Shown: positions 8,099-14,825 of the stretch, one piece after another
Layout: the number at the start of each line of letters is the position of its first letter
Position numbering within the stretch: position 1 is the first letter of the stretch
Assembly (NCBI GenBank): GCA_964529745.1
Contig: CAZGZR010000040.1
Coordinates: forward strand, 1 to 24,207
Length of the DNA stretch: 24,207 nt
Source: RBG-16-57-9 sp964529745
GTDB taxonomy: Archaea > Thermoproteota > Bathyarchaeia > TCS64
Direction: 5' to 3'
Program-made: the position numbers and the translations under genes
The notes under the pieces: model-generated
The model's input: only the letters and a program-made list of their open reading frames with translations
Database searches by the model: none
Told to the model about the DNA's origin: nothing

Positions 8099-8586
8099 TC
8101 AACGTCGAACACGCCCCTCGTCAGAGGGCTCTCCCCCAGCCACCTTCTAAGATACTCCGTCAGCTCCTCGAGGTCCCCCACACGGTTCAGGTAGAACAGA
8201 GTAGCCGCCCCGCCCAGAAGGTACGAGGCGCCATAGAGAAGCATCATCTGCTCGAAGAACAGCCCCTTCCCAAAGGCTATCCACATGGCGTTGTTGAGCA
8301 CGGTAGGTATGAACTGGGCGCTGTAGGCTCCCAGTATGGTCACCGCTATTATGGGGCCTACCCTCCAGTTGGACATGATGACCAGCAGTAGCACCATGGA
8401 CAGGTTGTTCATCGCCATGTCCAGCATCCCGCCCTTAAGGCCCTTGACGTCCATGAGCTCCGCGGCGTCGGGGTTGTCCTCGACCAGCCCCATGTACGAT
8501 ATGCCGTACAATGTGGTCGCGACGTCAAGCGTCTGAAGCAACAGGTAGAGGGTGAGCAGCACCGTGACGAACTTCCAACGCTTCAC
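8095..8586 (-). CDS. Four-helix membrane protein resembling DUF5658
   Basis: About 163 residues with four hydrophobic segments: FVTVLLTLYLLLQTLDVATTL, the NNLSMVLLLVIM region, PIIAVTILGAYSAQFIPTV, and MLLYGASYLLGGAATLFYL. The segment LLLQTLDVATTLYG...GLVEDNP resembles the 'LD..TT...G..E.NP' signature of DUF5658-type membrane proteins; no biochemical role is known to me. The start is moved to GTG at 8586, because a TTATAAAG box (8609-8616) inside the longer frame lies 26 bases upstream, as expected for a leaderless transcript. The longer frame begins at GTG 8628 but would contain its own promoter. The tail after the last helix is charged and probably cytoplasmic. Confidence 0.75.
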   Translation of the reverse strand: MKRWKFVTVLLTLYLLLQTLDVATTLYGISYMGLVEDNPDAAELMDVKGLKGGMLDMAMNNLSMVLLLVIMSNWRVGPIIAVTILGAYSAQFIPTVLNNAMWIAFGKGLFFEQMMLLYGASYLLGGAATLFYLNRVGDLEELTEYLRRWLGESPLTRGVFDVD

Positions 8587-8608
8587 GGTCTCCAGACGGG
8601 GGTTTAGG

Positions 8609-8616
8609 TTATAAAG
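8609..8616 (-). promoter_or_regulatory. TATA box for leaderless membrane-protein gene
   Basis: TTATAAAG on the plus strand reads CTTTATAA on the minus strand. Its centre is 26 bases upstream of the GTG at 8586, the spacing of a leaderless archaeal promoter. Confidence 0.6.
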
Positions 8617-8645
8617 AATCAGAAACACGGTTCCATTGGTGGCGG

Positions 8646-8667
8646 CGGTAGTTTTATTTGACTACCG
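8646..8667 (+). promoter_or_regulatory. TATA box inside a 7-bp inverted repeat
   Basis: CGGTAGT (8646-8652) and ACTACCG (8661-8667) are perfect inverted arms around TTTATTTG. The T-rich TATA element is centred about 27 bases before the ATG at 8683, so the transcript should be leaderless. A dimeric regulator bound to the arms would cover the TATA box. That role is inferred from position. Confidence 0.55.
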
Positions 8668-8682
8668 GACGTTCATCAAATC

Positions 8683-9045
8683 ATGCCCATAGCGGATTAT
8701 CTCCTCATGGGGGAGAAGGTGCTTTTCTGGAGCGACTTTCAGGTATCCTACAACGAGGAGAAGTACAAGGTGTATATCACCAACGTCCGGCTTCTTCTCT
8801 TCAAGGAGAAGGGCATACTCTTCAAGAGGGAGGAGATAATCACAGAGAACTGGGCACAGATAACGGGGCTCCAGTTCACCGAATCCGGCGGCATCAGCAG
8901 GAAAGGCACACTGAGGTTCTCGTGCAGCAAAGGCGAGATAAGGCTGGAAGGACCAAGAAACGGTATGCTGGGCCTATTCAAGGCCATCCAGAGGCAGACA
9001 CTAGACCCCTTCGGGGTAAGGGGCGGAGGCCCACCCGAGTACTGA
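8683..9045 (+). CDS. PH-like domain protein
   Basis: A 120-residue soluble protein. It opens with LLMGEKVLFWSDFQVSY, continues with YKVYITNVRLLLFKEKG and later FKREEIITENWAQITGLQF, then a beta-rich part and a C-terminal helix (NGMLGLFKAIQRQ). This is the pattern of bacterial/archaeal PH-like domains: 'GE..L......' then 'T+.RL+++...' then '..+P...I..+'. Such domains occur in membrane-linked proteins of mostly unknown function. No membrane segment or signal peptide is seen. The ATG sits directly at the predicted transcription start. It diverges from the membrane-protein gene at 8586 across about 96 bases, so the two promoters face apart and may be co-regulated. Confidence 0.75.
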   Translation: MPIADYLLMGEKVLFWSDFQVSYNEEKYKVYITNVRLLLFKEKGILFKREEIITENWAQITGLQFTESGGISRKGTLRFSCSKGEIRLEGPRNGMLGLFKAIQRQTLDPFGVRGGGPPEY

Positions 9046-9074
9046 TGTAGGGCTAGCGGCGGCATCGTCACAGG

Positions 9075-9088
9075 TGTTTTAATAAACA
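9075..9088 (+). promoter_or_regulatory. TATA box within inverted repeat before regulator gene
   Basis: TGTTT-TAAT-AAACA is a perfect 5-bp inverted repeat whose centre is the TATA element TTTTAATAAA. Predicted transcription start is near 9107. AGGTG at 9111-9115, seven bases before the ATG at 9123, is the ribosome-binding site. Because the gene encodes a DNA-binding protein, self-repression at this repeat is possible. Confidence 0.5.
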
Positions 9089-9122
9089 GGCACGAAGCAG
9101 ATTAACGTTCAGGTGTATGTGA

Positions 9123-9440
9123 ATGTCTCTGATGGCTCAGAGGGATATCCAGGGTAAGCTAAAGGCACTCGGCAAGAAACACACCTGGAGTATACTGGCT
9201 CACATACAGAAGGGCTCCAAGTACATCACCCAGATATCAGCCGAGACGAACATACCCTACACAACGGTCCAGCACAGGGTCAGGGAGCTGGAGAGAGCAG
9301 GCTTGGTCCGGATAGTGAGCCAGGTGGACAAGGAGACAGGGCGCGCCATCAAGCTGGTACGAGTGAGCAACTTCAGGATAACCCTGACGCCGGCCGACAT
9401 AGCCAGAATCGTAGAGAGGGCGGACGAGCCGGTGACCTGA
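9123..9440 (+). CDS. Winged-helix transcriptional regulator (ArsR/MarR-like)
   Basis: A 105-residue protein with one winged-helix domain. HTWSILAHIQKGSKYITQISAET forms the first helices; NIPYTTVQHRVRELERAGLVRI is a classical recognition helix followed by the wing entry; the wing is VSQVDKETGRAIKLVRVS. The C-terminal part (TLTPADIARIVERADE) may help dimerise. No cysteine or histidine cluster for metal sensing is visible, so the signal is unknown. The ATG at 9123 follows AGGTG by seven bases; Met4 is the alternative. An inverted repeat spans its TATA box. The gene ends directly against the stop codon of the opposing orphan gene, with no base between them. Confidence 0.85.
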   Translation: MSLMAQRDIQGKLKALGKKHTWSILAHIQKGSKYITQISAETNIPYTTVQHRVRELERAGLVRIVSQVDKETGRAIKLVRVSNFRITLTPADIARIVERADEPVT

Positions 9441-9881
9441 CTACGTCTGATGTGTGAGAACCAGGTTCTGGACCAGCTCGGGCTTCCGGGTGATGACCCT
9501 CATGAAGAACTTGAAACGCTCGTTCGTGAGCTCCTTGTCCGCCGCCGCGATGAGCCTGTACCTGTGGTCCCTCATCTCGCCGAACAGGAAGTGGTTGAGG
9601 GACCCCGTCATGTTCTCCGCGTAATCCTTGAGGAAGCAGACGACTACGAACAGCGCTTTGCCCAGTATCCTCCTTTTCTGGGGGCTCTCGATGCTGGTCA
9701 CGTTGTTCCCCGGAAGATAGTGGTCGTTCTCCAGCATGAGCGCCTTTATCTGGTCGGCGAAGCCGGCCTCAACGAAGACGTCCTTGGTTACCTGGAACAG
9801 GGGTAGCTCCACGTTTCTCTTGGCGCCCACGTCCATCAAGACTTTCCATACGTGGTGCGTGTCTACTATGACCCCGGACAT
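9441..9881 (-). CDS. Uncharacterised protein, mostly helical
   Basis: I do not recognise this 146-residue protein. It looks soluble. A hydrophobic helix-like stretch (ILGKALFVVVCFLKDYAENM) lies near the middle and a basic C-terminal part (NERFKFFMRVITRKPELVQNLVL) follows. His-His at residues 9-10 (DTHHVW) is notable, but no known motif emerges. Codon use looks like its neighbours, so a real gene is likely. ATG start, no clear Shine-Dalgarno; CTTAAA on the minus strand (9906-9911) lies about 27 bases upstream and fits a leaderless transcript. The stop codon abuts the stop of the winged-helix gene. Its upstream neighbour is the cysteine desulfurase, which ends 55 bases away. Confidence 0.7.
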   Translation of the reverse strand: MSGVIVDTHHVWKVLMDVGAKRNVELPLFQVTKDVFVEAGFADQIKALMLENDHYLPGNNVTSIESPQKRRILGKALFVVVCFLKDYAENMTGSLNHFLFGEMRDHRYRLIAAADKELTNERFKFFMRVITRKPELVQNLVLTHQT

Positions 9882-9905
9882 CTCGCGGTATTATCTCGGG
9901 GAACG

Positions 9906-9911
9906 GTTTAA
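9906..9911 (-). promoter_or_regulatory. TATA-like element for orphan gene
   Basis: The minus strand reads CTTAAA, centred about 27 bases before the ATG at 9881. A second AT-rich element, TCTATAAAC, lies about 10 bases further upstream. Either could be the TATA box. Confidence 0.4.
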
Positions 9912-9936
9912 GTGGTTTATAGAATCTGGGTAGGGT

Positions 9937-11148
9937 TTAGTACCTGGATATCTCCTCGACAGCCGACGTCAGGGCGTCTATCTCCTCCAACGTGTTGTAG
10001 AGGTACGTGGAGGCTCTGACGTTTCCCTCGTTGAGCCTGAACAGCTCCTTCATCAGCGGCAAGGCGCAGTGGTGGCCCGATCTCACAGCTATGTCGTACT
10101 CGGTGTCCAAGGTCAGGGCGACGTCGTGGGGGTTCATGTCCCCTATGTTGAAGGTGGCCAGCCCTACCCTCTGCCTCGGGTCCCTTGGGCCGTACACGGT
10201 GACGCCCTCGATCCCGGTCAGGCCTTCGATGAGCCTGTTGGCGAGCTTCAGGTCCCACTTCTCGACGTTATCCATGCCCACCCTGTTCAGGTATTGGCAC
10301 GCCTCGCCTAGCCCGATTACTTGGGCTATGTTGGGTGTCCCGGCCTCGAACTTCATGGGCGGCAAAGCCAAGACGTACTCGTCTATGCTCACGTCGGCTA
10401 TGGTGCCTCCGCCTATGCAGAGGGGCTCCGTGGACGCCAGCTCGGCGTCGGCGATGTACAGCCCGCCGGAGCCAGTGGGACCCAGCATCTTGTGCCCGGA
10501 GAACGCGAGGAAGTCGACCCCGGAGTCCTTAACGTCGGTGTGGATGTGGGGGACGCCCTGGGCGCCGTCCACCAACATCTTGGCGCCGTGCTCGTGAGCT
10601 ATCTCGCATATCTCCTTCACCGGCACTATGCAGCCGAGGACGTTGGAGACATGGGTGACCGCCACCAGCTTAGTGGAGTCGTCTATTGCTTTCTCAAAGT
10701 CGGCTAGATCGAATATGCCTTCAGGCGTGCAACGCACCACCTCAAGCTTTGTGCCGTGGCGTTGACGCACCCTTAGCCATGTGATAAAGTTGCTATGGTG
10801 TTCTATCACCGTGTTCACTATCTTGTCGTCTTTACTCCAGTCTAGGCTGTTGGCGACGAGGTTGATGCCCTCCGTAGTGTTGCTGAGCAGGGCAACGTTC
10901 TCCACGCCGGGGGCGCCGATGAACCCCGCGATCTCATCGTGGGCCTTCTCGTACTCCTCGGTTGCTCTCTGGCTGAAGCGATGGACGCCGCGCTCGACGT
11001 TGGCCCTGTACTCCCTGTAGAACTCCATTTCCTTGAGAACCACCTGCTCCGGTGTTAGGCTGCTTGCGGCGCTGTCAAGGTATATGACGCCCTTCTTCAG
11101 TATGGGGAAATCCTCTCTAACCGACTGGACATCGAACAAATGAATCAA
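9937..11148 (-). CDS. Cysteine desulfurase, SufS/CsdA type
   Basis: A PLP enzyme of 403 residues that takes sulfur from cysteine as an enzyme-bound persulfide, for Fe-S clusters or thio-modification. Lys220 in AFSGHKMLGPTG binds PLP; Asp194 in LVDGAQ and His117 in IEHHSN contact the cofactor. The catalytic Cys361 lies in RSGHHCALPLM, the short-loop signature of SufS/CsdA (group II) enzymes rather than IscS. The start is TTG at 11148, with TTG at 11139 three codons later as an alternative; TTAAG centred about 25 bases upstream fits a leaderless start. It follows glmS on the same strand by 35 bases. No SufB, SufC, SufD or scaffold gene is in the window, so its sulfur acceptor is unknown. Confidence 0.93.
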   Translation of the reverse strand: MIHLFDVQSVREDFPILKKGVIYLDSAASSLTPEQVVLKEMEFYREYRANVERGVHRFSQRATEEYEKAHDEIAGFIGAPGVENVALLSNTTEGINLVANSLDWSKDDKIVNTVIEHHSNFITWLRVRQRHGTKLEVVRCTPEGIFDLADFEKAIDDSTKLVAVTHVSNVLGCIVPVKEICEIAHEHGAKMLVDGAQGVPHIHTDVKDSGVDFLAFSGHKMLGPTGSGGLYIADAELASTEPLCIGGGTIADVSIDEYVLALPPMKFEAGTPNIAQVIGLGEACQYLNRVGMDNVEKWDLKLANRLIEGLTGIEGVTVYGPRDPRQRVGLATFNIGDMNPHDVALTLDTEYDIAVRSGHHCALPLMKELFRLNEGNVRASTYLYNTLEEIDALTSAVEEISRY

Positions 11149-11183
11149 GGAAAAAGGTGCAGGGAGTTGCTTAAGGCTATCGT

Positions 11184-13007
11184 CTAGGGGACCGTGACGC
11201 TCTTAGCCAGGTTCCTCGGCATGTCCGGGTCCAGGCCCTTGAGCACCGTAAGATGATACGATAGAAGCTGTAGCGGAACCACGTAGGGCACCGGTGAAAG
11301 CACTTCGGGTATCCCGCGGGGCAGCTCTATGAAGTCGTCCGATAGGCTCTTCACCTCCTCGTCGCCCTCCTCGCAGATGGATATGATCCTAGCTCCCCGG
11401 GCCTTCATCTCCATGATGCTGCCGATTATGTGGGAGTGTGTCTCTCCGCTTGGGCACACGAAGATGCAGGCGACGTCTTCCTCGATGACGCTTATGGGTC
11501 CGTGTTTGCTCTCTCCAGCCGGGTACGCCAGCGACGGGACGTAGGTGATCTCCAGAAGCTTCAGACGGCCCTCCAAGGCGGTGGCTGTGCTTATGCCTCT
11601 GCCGAGGAAAAGGAACAGCTTCTCGTCTTGATACTTCTCCGCGAGGGCCTCGATGGACTCGGAGCTGTTATCGATGACCGTCTCTACCCAATCAGGTATC
11701 AGTTTGAGCTTCTTTTCATACTCGTCAAGCTCGTCCTGGCTTAGCTTGCCCCTCTGCTTCGCCAACCTCAATGCCAGCTGGGTCAACACGATGACCTGAG
11801 ACGTGAAGGTCTTCGTGGCTGCGACTCCTATCTCTGGTCCCGACTGCTGTATGAGGTAGGCCCTGGAGACCCTGGTAAGCGTCGATCCCACCGTGTTGGT
11901 GATCCCTAGAACAGTGCCGGCCCTCATCCTGGCGTGGTCGATGGCCTTCAACGTGTCATAGGTCTCGCCGGACTGGCTCACCGCGAGCACGATGGAGTCG
12001 ATGCCCACCGTGGAGCCGTACCGCTCGATGAACTCCGATGACACCACGGGTATTGTGGTTAGACGGGAAAGCTTCGAGAATATGTAGGACGCCGCGAGGC
12101 AGGAGTGGTAGCTGGTGCCCGCCGCCGTTAGAAGCACCTCCTTGCCTCTGTCTAGGAACTGTGTCAACAGGTTGAGGTACTGCTCCTGCAACCTGAGACC
12201 GTTCCGGAGGCTGTCCGGCTGCTCGTATATCTCCTTGAGCATGAAATGCGTGTATCCCTGCTTCTCAGCCATCTCAAGACTCCACTTTATCTCCTCGAGA
12301 TCACGCTCCACGGCTGAGCCGTCGATGACCTTGACTATCTCGTAGCCGTCTAGGGACAGGACCGCCATCTCCCCGTTCCTAAGGTACGCGACCTGGTTCG
12401 TGTAGGGCAGCATCGCGGGGACGTCGGATGCGCAATATATGCCGTTATCAGATACCCCTATCACCAGGGGGCTCTCGTGGCGTGCGCAGTATATCCTGTC
12501 AGGTTCGTGGGTGGACAATACGACTACGGCGTAAGAGCCTTTGAGCCTCCTGAGGACCCGGAGGATGGCTCCCTTCATCCCTATGTCGGATTTGAGCTCT
12601 TCCTCTATTAGGTGGGGGATCACCTCGGTGTCTGTGCGTGAGACGAATATGTGTCCCTTCTCAAGTAGCTCCTCCTTGAGCTCCATGTAGTTTTCGATGA
12701 CTCCGTTATGGATCAAGGCGATGTTCCCGGAGCCGTCCGTGTGGGGGTGGGCGTTTACCATGCTTGGCGCGCCGTGGGTGGCCCACCTCGTGTGCCCCAT
12801 GCCGATAGAGCCCATCATCTCATTTATCCTCTGCCCCTCGACGACCTCCTCCAGCTTGCCCTTGTCTTTACGCACCTGGAGTTCGCCGTCCACGATGGTG
12901 GCCACGCCTATGGAGTCGTATCCTCTATACTCCAGCCGCTTCAACCCGTCTATTATCAGTTTAACTGCCTGTCCGTCTCCGATTATGCAGCCGAATATTC
13001 CACACAA
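11184..13007 (-). CDS. glmS: Glutamine-fructose-6-phosphate aminotransferase (isomerizing)
   Basis: This makes glucosamine 6-phosphate from fructose 6-phosphate and glutamine, the entry to UDP-GlcNAc and so to archaeal glycans. The start is set at TTG 13007: it puts the nucleophile Cys at position 2 (CGIFGC), as required after Met removal, and GGGTG lies eight bases upstream. A GTG three codons earlier would bury that Cys. The glutaminase domain fills about 1-220 (GHTRWATHG, HNGVIENY). Two SIS sugar-isomerase domains follow (LTAAGTSYHSC, SQSGETYDT, FLGRGIS, GPISVIEED). The end NLAKSVTVP carries the conserved Lys602 (Escherichia coli Lys603). At 607 residues it matches the bacterial enzyme closely. 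It is adjacent to the glycan gene cluster. Confidence 0.96.
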   Translation of the reverse strand: MCGIFGCIIGDGQAVKLIIDGLKRLEYRGYDSIGVATIVDGELQVRKDKGKLEEVVEGQRINEMMGSIGMGHTRWATHGAPSMVNAHPHTDGSGNIALIHNGVIENYMELKEELLEKGHIFVSRTDTEVIPHLIEEELKSDIGMKGAILRVLRRLKGSYAVVVLSTHEPDRIYCARHESPLVIGVSDNGIYCASDVPAMLPYTNQVAYLRNGEMAVLSLDGYEIVKVIDGSAVERDLEEIKWSLEMAEKQGYTHFMLKEIYEQPDSLRNGLRLQEQYLNLLTQFLDRGKEVLLTAAGTSYHSCLAASYIFSKLSRLTTIPVVSSEFIERYGSTVGIDSIVLAVSQSGETYDTLKAIDHARMRAGTVLGITNTVGSTLTRVSRAYLIQQSGPEIGVAATKTFTSQVIVLTQLALRLAKQRGKLSQDELDEYEKKLKLIPDWVETVIDNSSESIEALAEKYQDEKLFLFLGRGISTATALEGRLKLLEITYVPSLAYPAGESKHGPISVIEEDVACIFVCPSGETHSHIIGSIMEMKARGARIISICEEGDEEVKSLSDDFIELPRGIPEVLSPVPYVVPLQLLSYHLTVLKGLDPDMPRNLAKSVTVP

Positions 13008-13043
13008 AACCGTCACACCCGTTTTTACTAGAGGAGTATTCCG

Positions 13044-13054
13044 TATTAATAAAA
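13044..13054 (-). promoter_or_regulatory. TATA box for glmS
   Basis: The minus strand reads TTTTATTAATA, centred about 42 bases before the TTG start of glmS. It predicts a leader of about 16 bases that contains the GGGTG ribosome-binding site. Confidence 0.5.
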
Positions 13055-13103
13055 CATCTTAAATAAAAATCAGCTACAACCAAATTGCTGTGCGTTATCA
13101 AAT

Positions 13104-13146
13104 CATATAAGAATCCATCTTCTACTATTGGTAATCCAGTACTGGA
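13104..13146 (+). promoter_or_regulatory. TATA box and 12-bp palindrome before GT2 gene
   Basis: CATATAAG (about 13104-13110) is a TATA element. It predicts a transcription start near 13133. TCCAGTACTGGA (13135-13146) is a perfect 12-bp palindrome at the start site. Its right arm contains most of the GGAG ribosome-binding site at 13144-13147. The palindrome could be an operator or an RNA hairpin hiding the ribosome site. The rest of the 151-base glmS-GT2 gap is AT-rich and holds nothing else I can name. Confidence 0.5.
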
Positions 13147-13158
13147 GACCCGGGGCCA

Positions 13159-13989
13159 TTGAGGTACGTGGCGCTTACGAGCGGCAGAAACGAAGAGAAG
13201 TTCATCAGGAGAACCGTTGAGGGCGTTCTCAGCCAGAGAATCGCCCCGGAGGCATACGTGGTCGTAGACGATGGTTCGGTGGACGATACAGCCAAGATAC
13301 TTTCAGAGTACCAAGAGGTAACGGTGCTGAGCCTCGATAATCCCCGCCATCCGACCCGCGGCGTGAACCTTGCGTGGGCCTTGAACGCCGGAGTCAGGAA
13401 GGCCACCGAACTCGTGCCCGACTGGAGTTATCTTCTCAAGGTGGACGCTGACAGCGTGTTGCCCCCTGACTACTTCAGCAGGCTGCTCCGCAGGTTCGAT
13501 GAGAACCCCCGGCTAGGCGTCGCCAGCGGCACCCCCTACGACGAGAAGGTTTGGCGGGGGAGGGCGTCGGACGGCGCCAAGATATACAGGCGCGGCTGCT
13601 GGGAGAGCATCGGGCACTTCGTGCCGTGCAACGCCTTCGACACCCTCGCACTGCTGCAGGCAAAGAGATACGGCTGGGTGGTTGAATCGTTCCCAGAGAT
13701 AAAATATACCCAGCTCAGGACGTGGCGGAGAGGCAGTCTCAACAGGTGGATACTCTCGGGCAGATCAAGGTACTACATGGGCTTCCCCGCGTGGCACACA
13801 TTCCTCGTTGGGCTGGTGTATCTCCCAGATAGGCCGTGGATACTGGGAAGCACTTCAATGTTCCTAGCCCACCTAGTCACGGCACTCGCCGGGCTGAAGA
13901 AGCCTTTCCCATCTGAGTACTACGAGTTCGCCCGTAAATACGCCATGTGGGAGACCCTGGAGAGGCTCCACGAGAAAAGGTTGACCTAG
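13159..13989 (+). CDS. Family 2 glycosyltransferase
   Basis: A 276-residue GT-A fold enzyme that transfers a sugar from a nucleotide-sugar donor. LTSGRNEEKFIRRTVEGVLSQ opens the fold; VVVDDGSVDDT (34-44) binds the nucleotide; KVDADS (94-99) is the DXD metal motif. The C-terminal part includes a hydrophobic stretch (WHTFLVGLVYL and FLAHLVTALAGL), so it may sit at the membrane. Acceptor and donor cannot be told from sequence. The start is TTG at 13159; GTG at 13168 is an alternative. No ATG is available nearby. A palindrome overlaps the ribosome-binding site. It is convergent with the phosphodiesterase-like gene and shares CTAG with it. The glycan-type neighbours suggest a role in surface glycan or glycolipid assembly. 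Confidence 0.9.
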   Translation: MRYVALTSGRNEEKFIRRTVEGVLSQRIAPEAYVVVDDGSVDDTAKILSEYQEVTVLSLDNPRHPTRGVNLAWALNAGVRKATELVPDWSYLLKVDADSVLPPDYFSRLLRRFDENPRLGVASGTPYDEKVWRGRASDGAKIYRRGCWESIGHFVPCNAFDTLALLQAKRYGWVVESFPEIKYTQLRTWRRGSLNRWILSGRSRYYMGFPAWHTFLVGLVYLPDRPWILGSTSMFLAHLVTALAGLKKPFPSEYYEFARKYAMWETLERLHEKRLT

Positions 13990-14825
13990 TCCTCCGCGAG
14001 GAGCCCCGTCACCATCTTGAAGAAGTCCTTGATGTCAGGCTCCTCCAGCCCCAGCCTCACGTTGAGGCTGTAGAAGCCTTTCTTGGTGTGGCCCAGCTTG
14101 CTCATGCCGTGGTCTGATATGATGAGCACAAGGTCGTCGTCCCTAAGTTTCTCCTTCACCCTCTTGGTTAACAAGTCCATCTCCTCGTAGAGGGTCGCCA
14201 GCTTCTCGGTGCCCCAGAAAGCGTGGCCGATGAGGTCGGTTATGTGGAAATGGATCATGAGCAGCCTCCACTCCCCGTCGAGGGCGTCAAAGAGGCGCTT
14301 CATCTCCTCCGCGAATATGCTCCTGACCCTCTCCTCGAACACGGGGAGGTAGTTAGGGTCTTGGCGCGCCCGTAGCACGTCGCCTATGGGGTATATCTCT
14401 TCTAGGTTCTTGTTGTAGACGGGGACCTCCAGCGCCACGCTGGGCTTTACGACCTCGAAAAGCGTGTCAACCTTTATGTCCTTCCTGCTAGGGAAGCTCG
14501 GCTTCACGTCCATGGCCTCTCTCACCTTGTAGCCCACCTTGAACCGCTTGAGGATGCCGTGGATGCCTCTGTGTCTCCTCACGTAGCTGCGCAGCCCGTC
14601 GAGCCAGTTGTCCCACATCTGAGGCATGTCCACGCCGTGGACCTCCGGCGGCTCACCCGTTATGAAGCTCGTCCACACAATGGGCGTTGAAGGGTCGTCG
14701 ATCCCTCCGACGATGGGCACTTCGACCCTGCCATGCTCCCTCTGAAGTATGTTACGGAGATTGAGCTCCTCCACGAGGTCGTGGTCTAGACCGTCGTAGG
14801 CGAGGATGAGGGCCCTCATCGTCAT
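13986..14825 (-). CDS. Alkaline-phosphatase-superfamily phosphodiesterase-like enzyme
   Basis: A 279-residue protein of the type I phosphodiesterase/nucleotide pyrophosphatase kind. Expected metal ligands and nucleophile region are visible: Asp11 in LAYDGLD, the DPSTPIVWTSF segment with Thr47 as the likely nucleophile, TGEPPEVHGV, Asp197 and His201 in DLIGH, Asp238-His239 in ISDHGM and His246. It is at the short end for the family. It has no signal peptide or membrane helix, so it probably acts in the cytoplasm. Its ATG overlaps the TGA of the preceding gene as ATGA, which suggests translational coupling. Substrate is unknown; neighbours suggest a phosphoester in glycan or glycolipid metabolism. 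Confidence 0.85.
   Translation of the reverse strand: MTMRALILAYDGLDHDLVEELNLRNILQREHGRVEVPIVGGIDDPSTPIVWTSFITGEPPEVHGVDMPQMWDNWLDGLRSYVRRHRGIHGILKRFKVGYKVREAMDVKPSFPSRKDIKVDTLFEVVKPSVALEVPVYNKNLEEIYPIGDVLRARQDPNYLPVFEERVRSIFAEEMKRLFDALDGEWRLLMIHFHITDLIGHAFWGTEKLATLYEEMDLLTKRVKEKLRDDDLVLIISDHGMSKLGHTKKGFYSLNVRLGLEEPDIKDFFKMVTGLLAED

Noticed and set aside
13008..13016. GTG start of glmS three codons upstream
   Set aside because: It would place the catalytic cysteine at residue 5. The TTG start puts it at residue 2 with a ribosome site at good distance.
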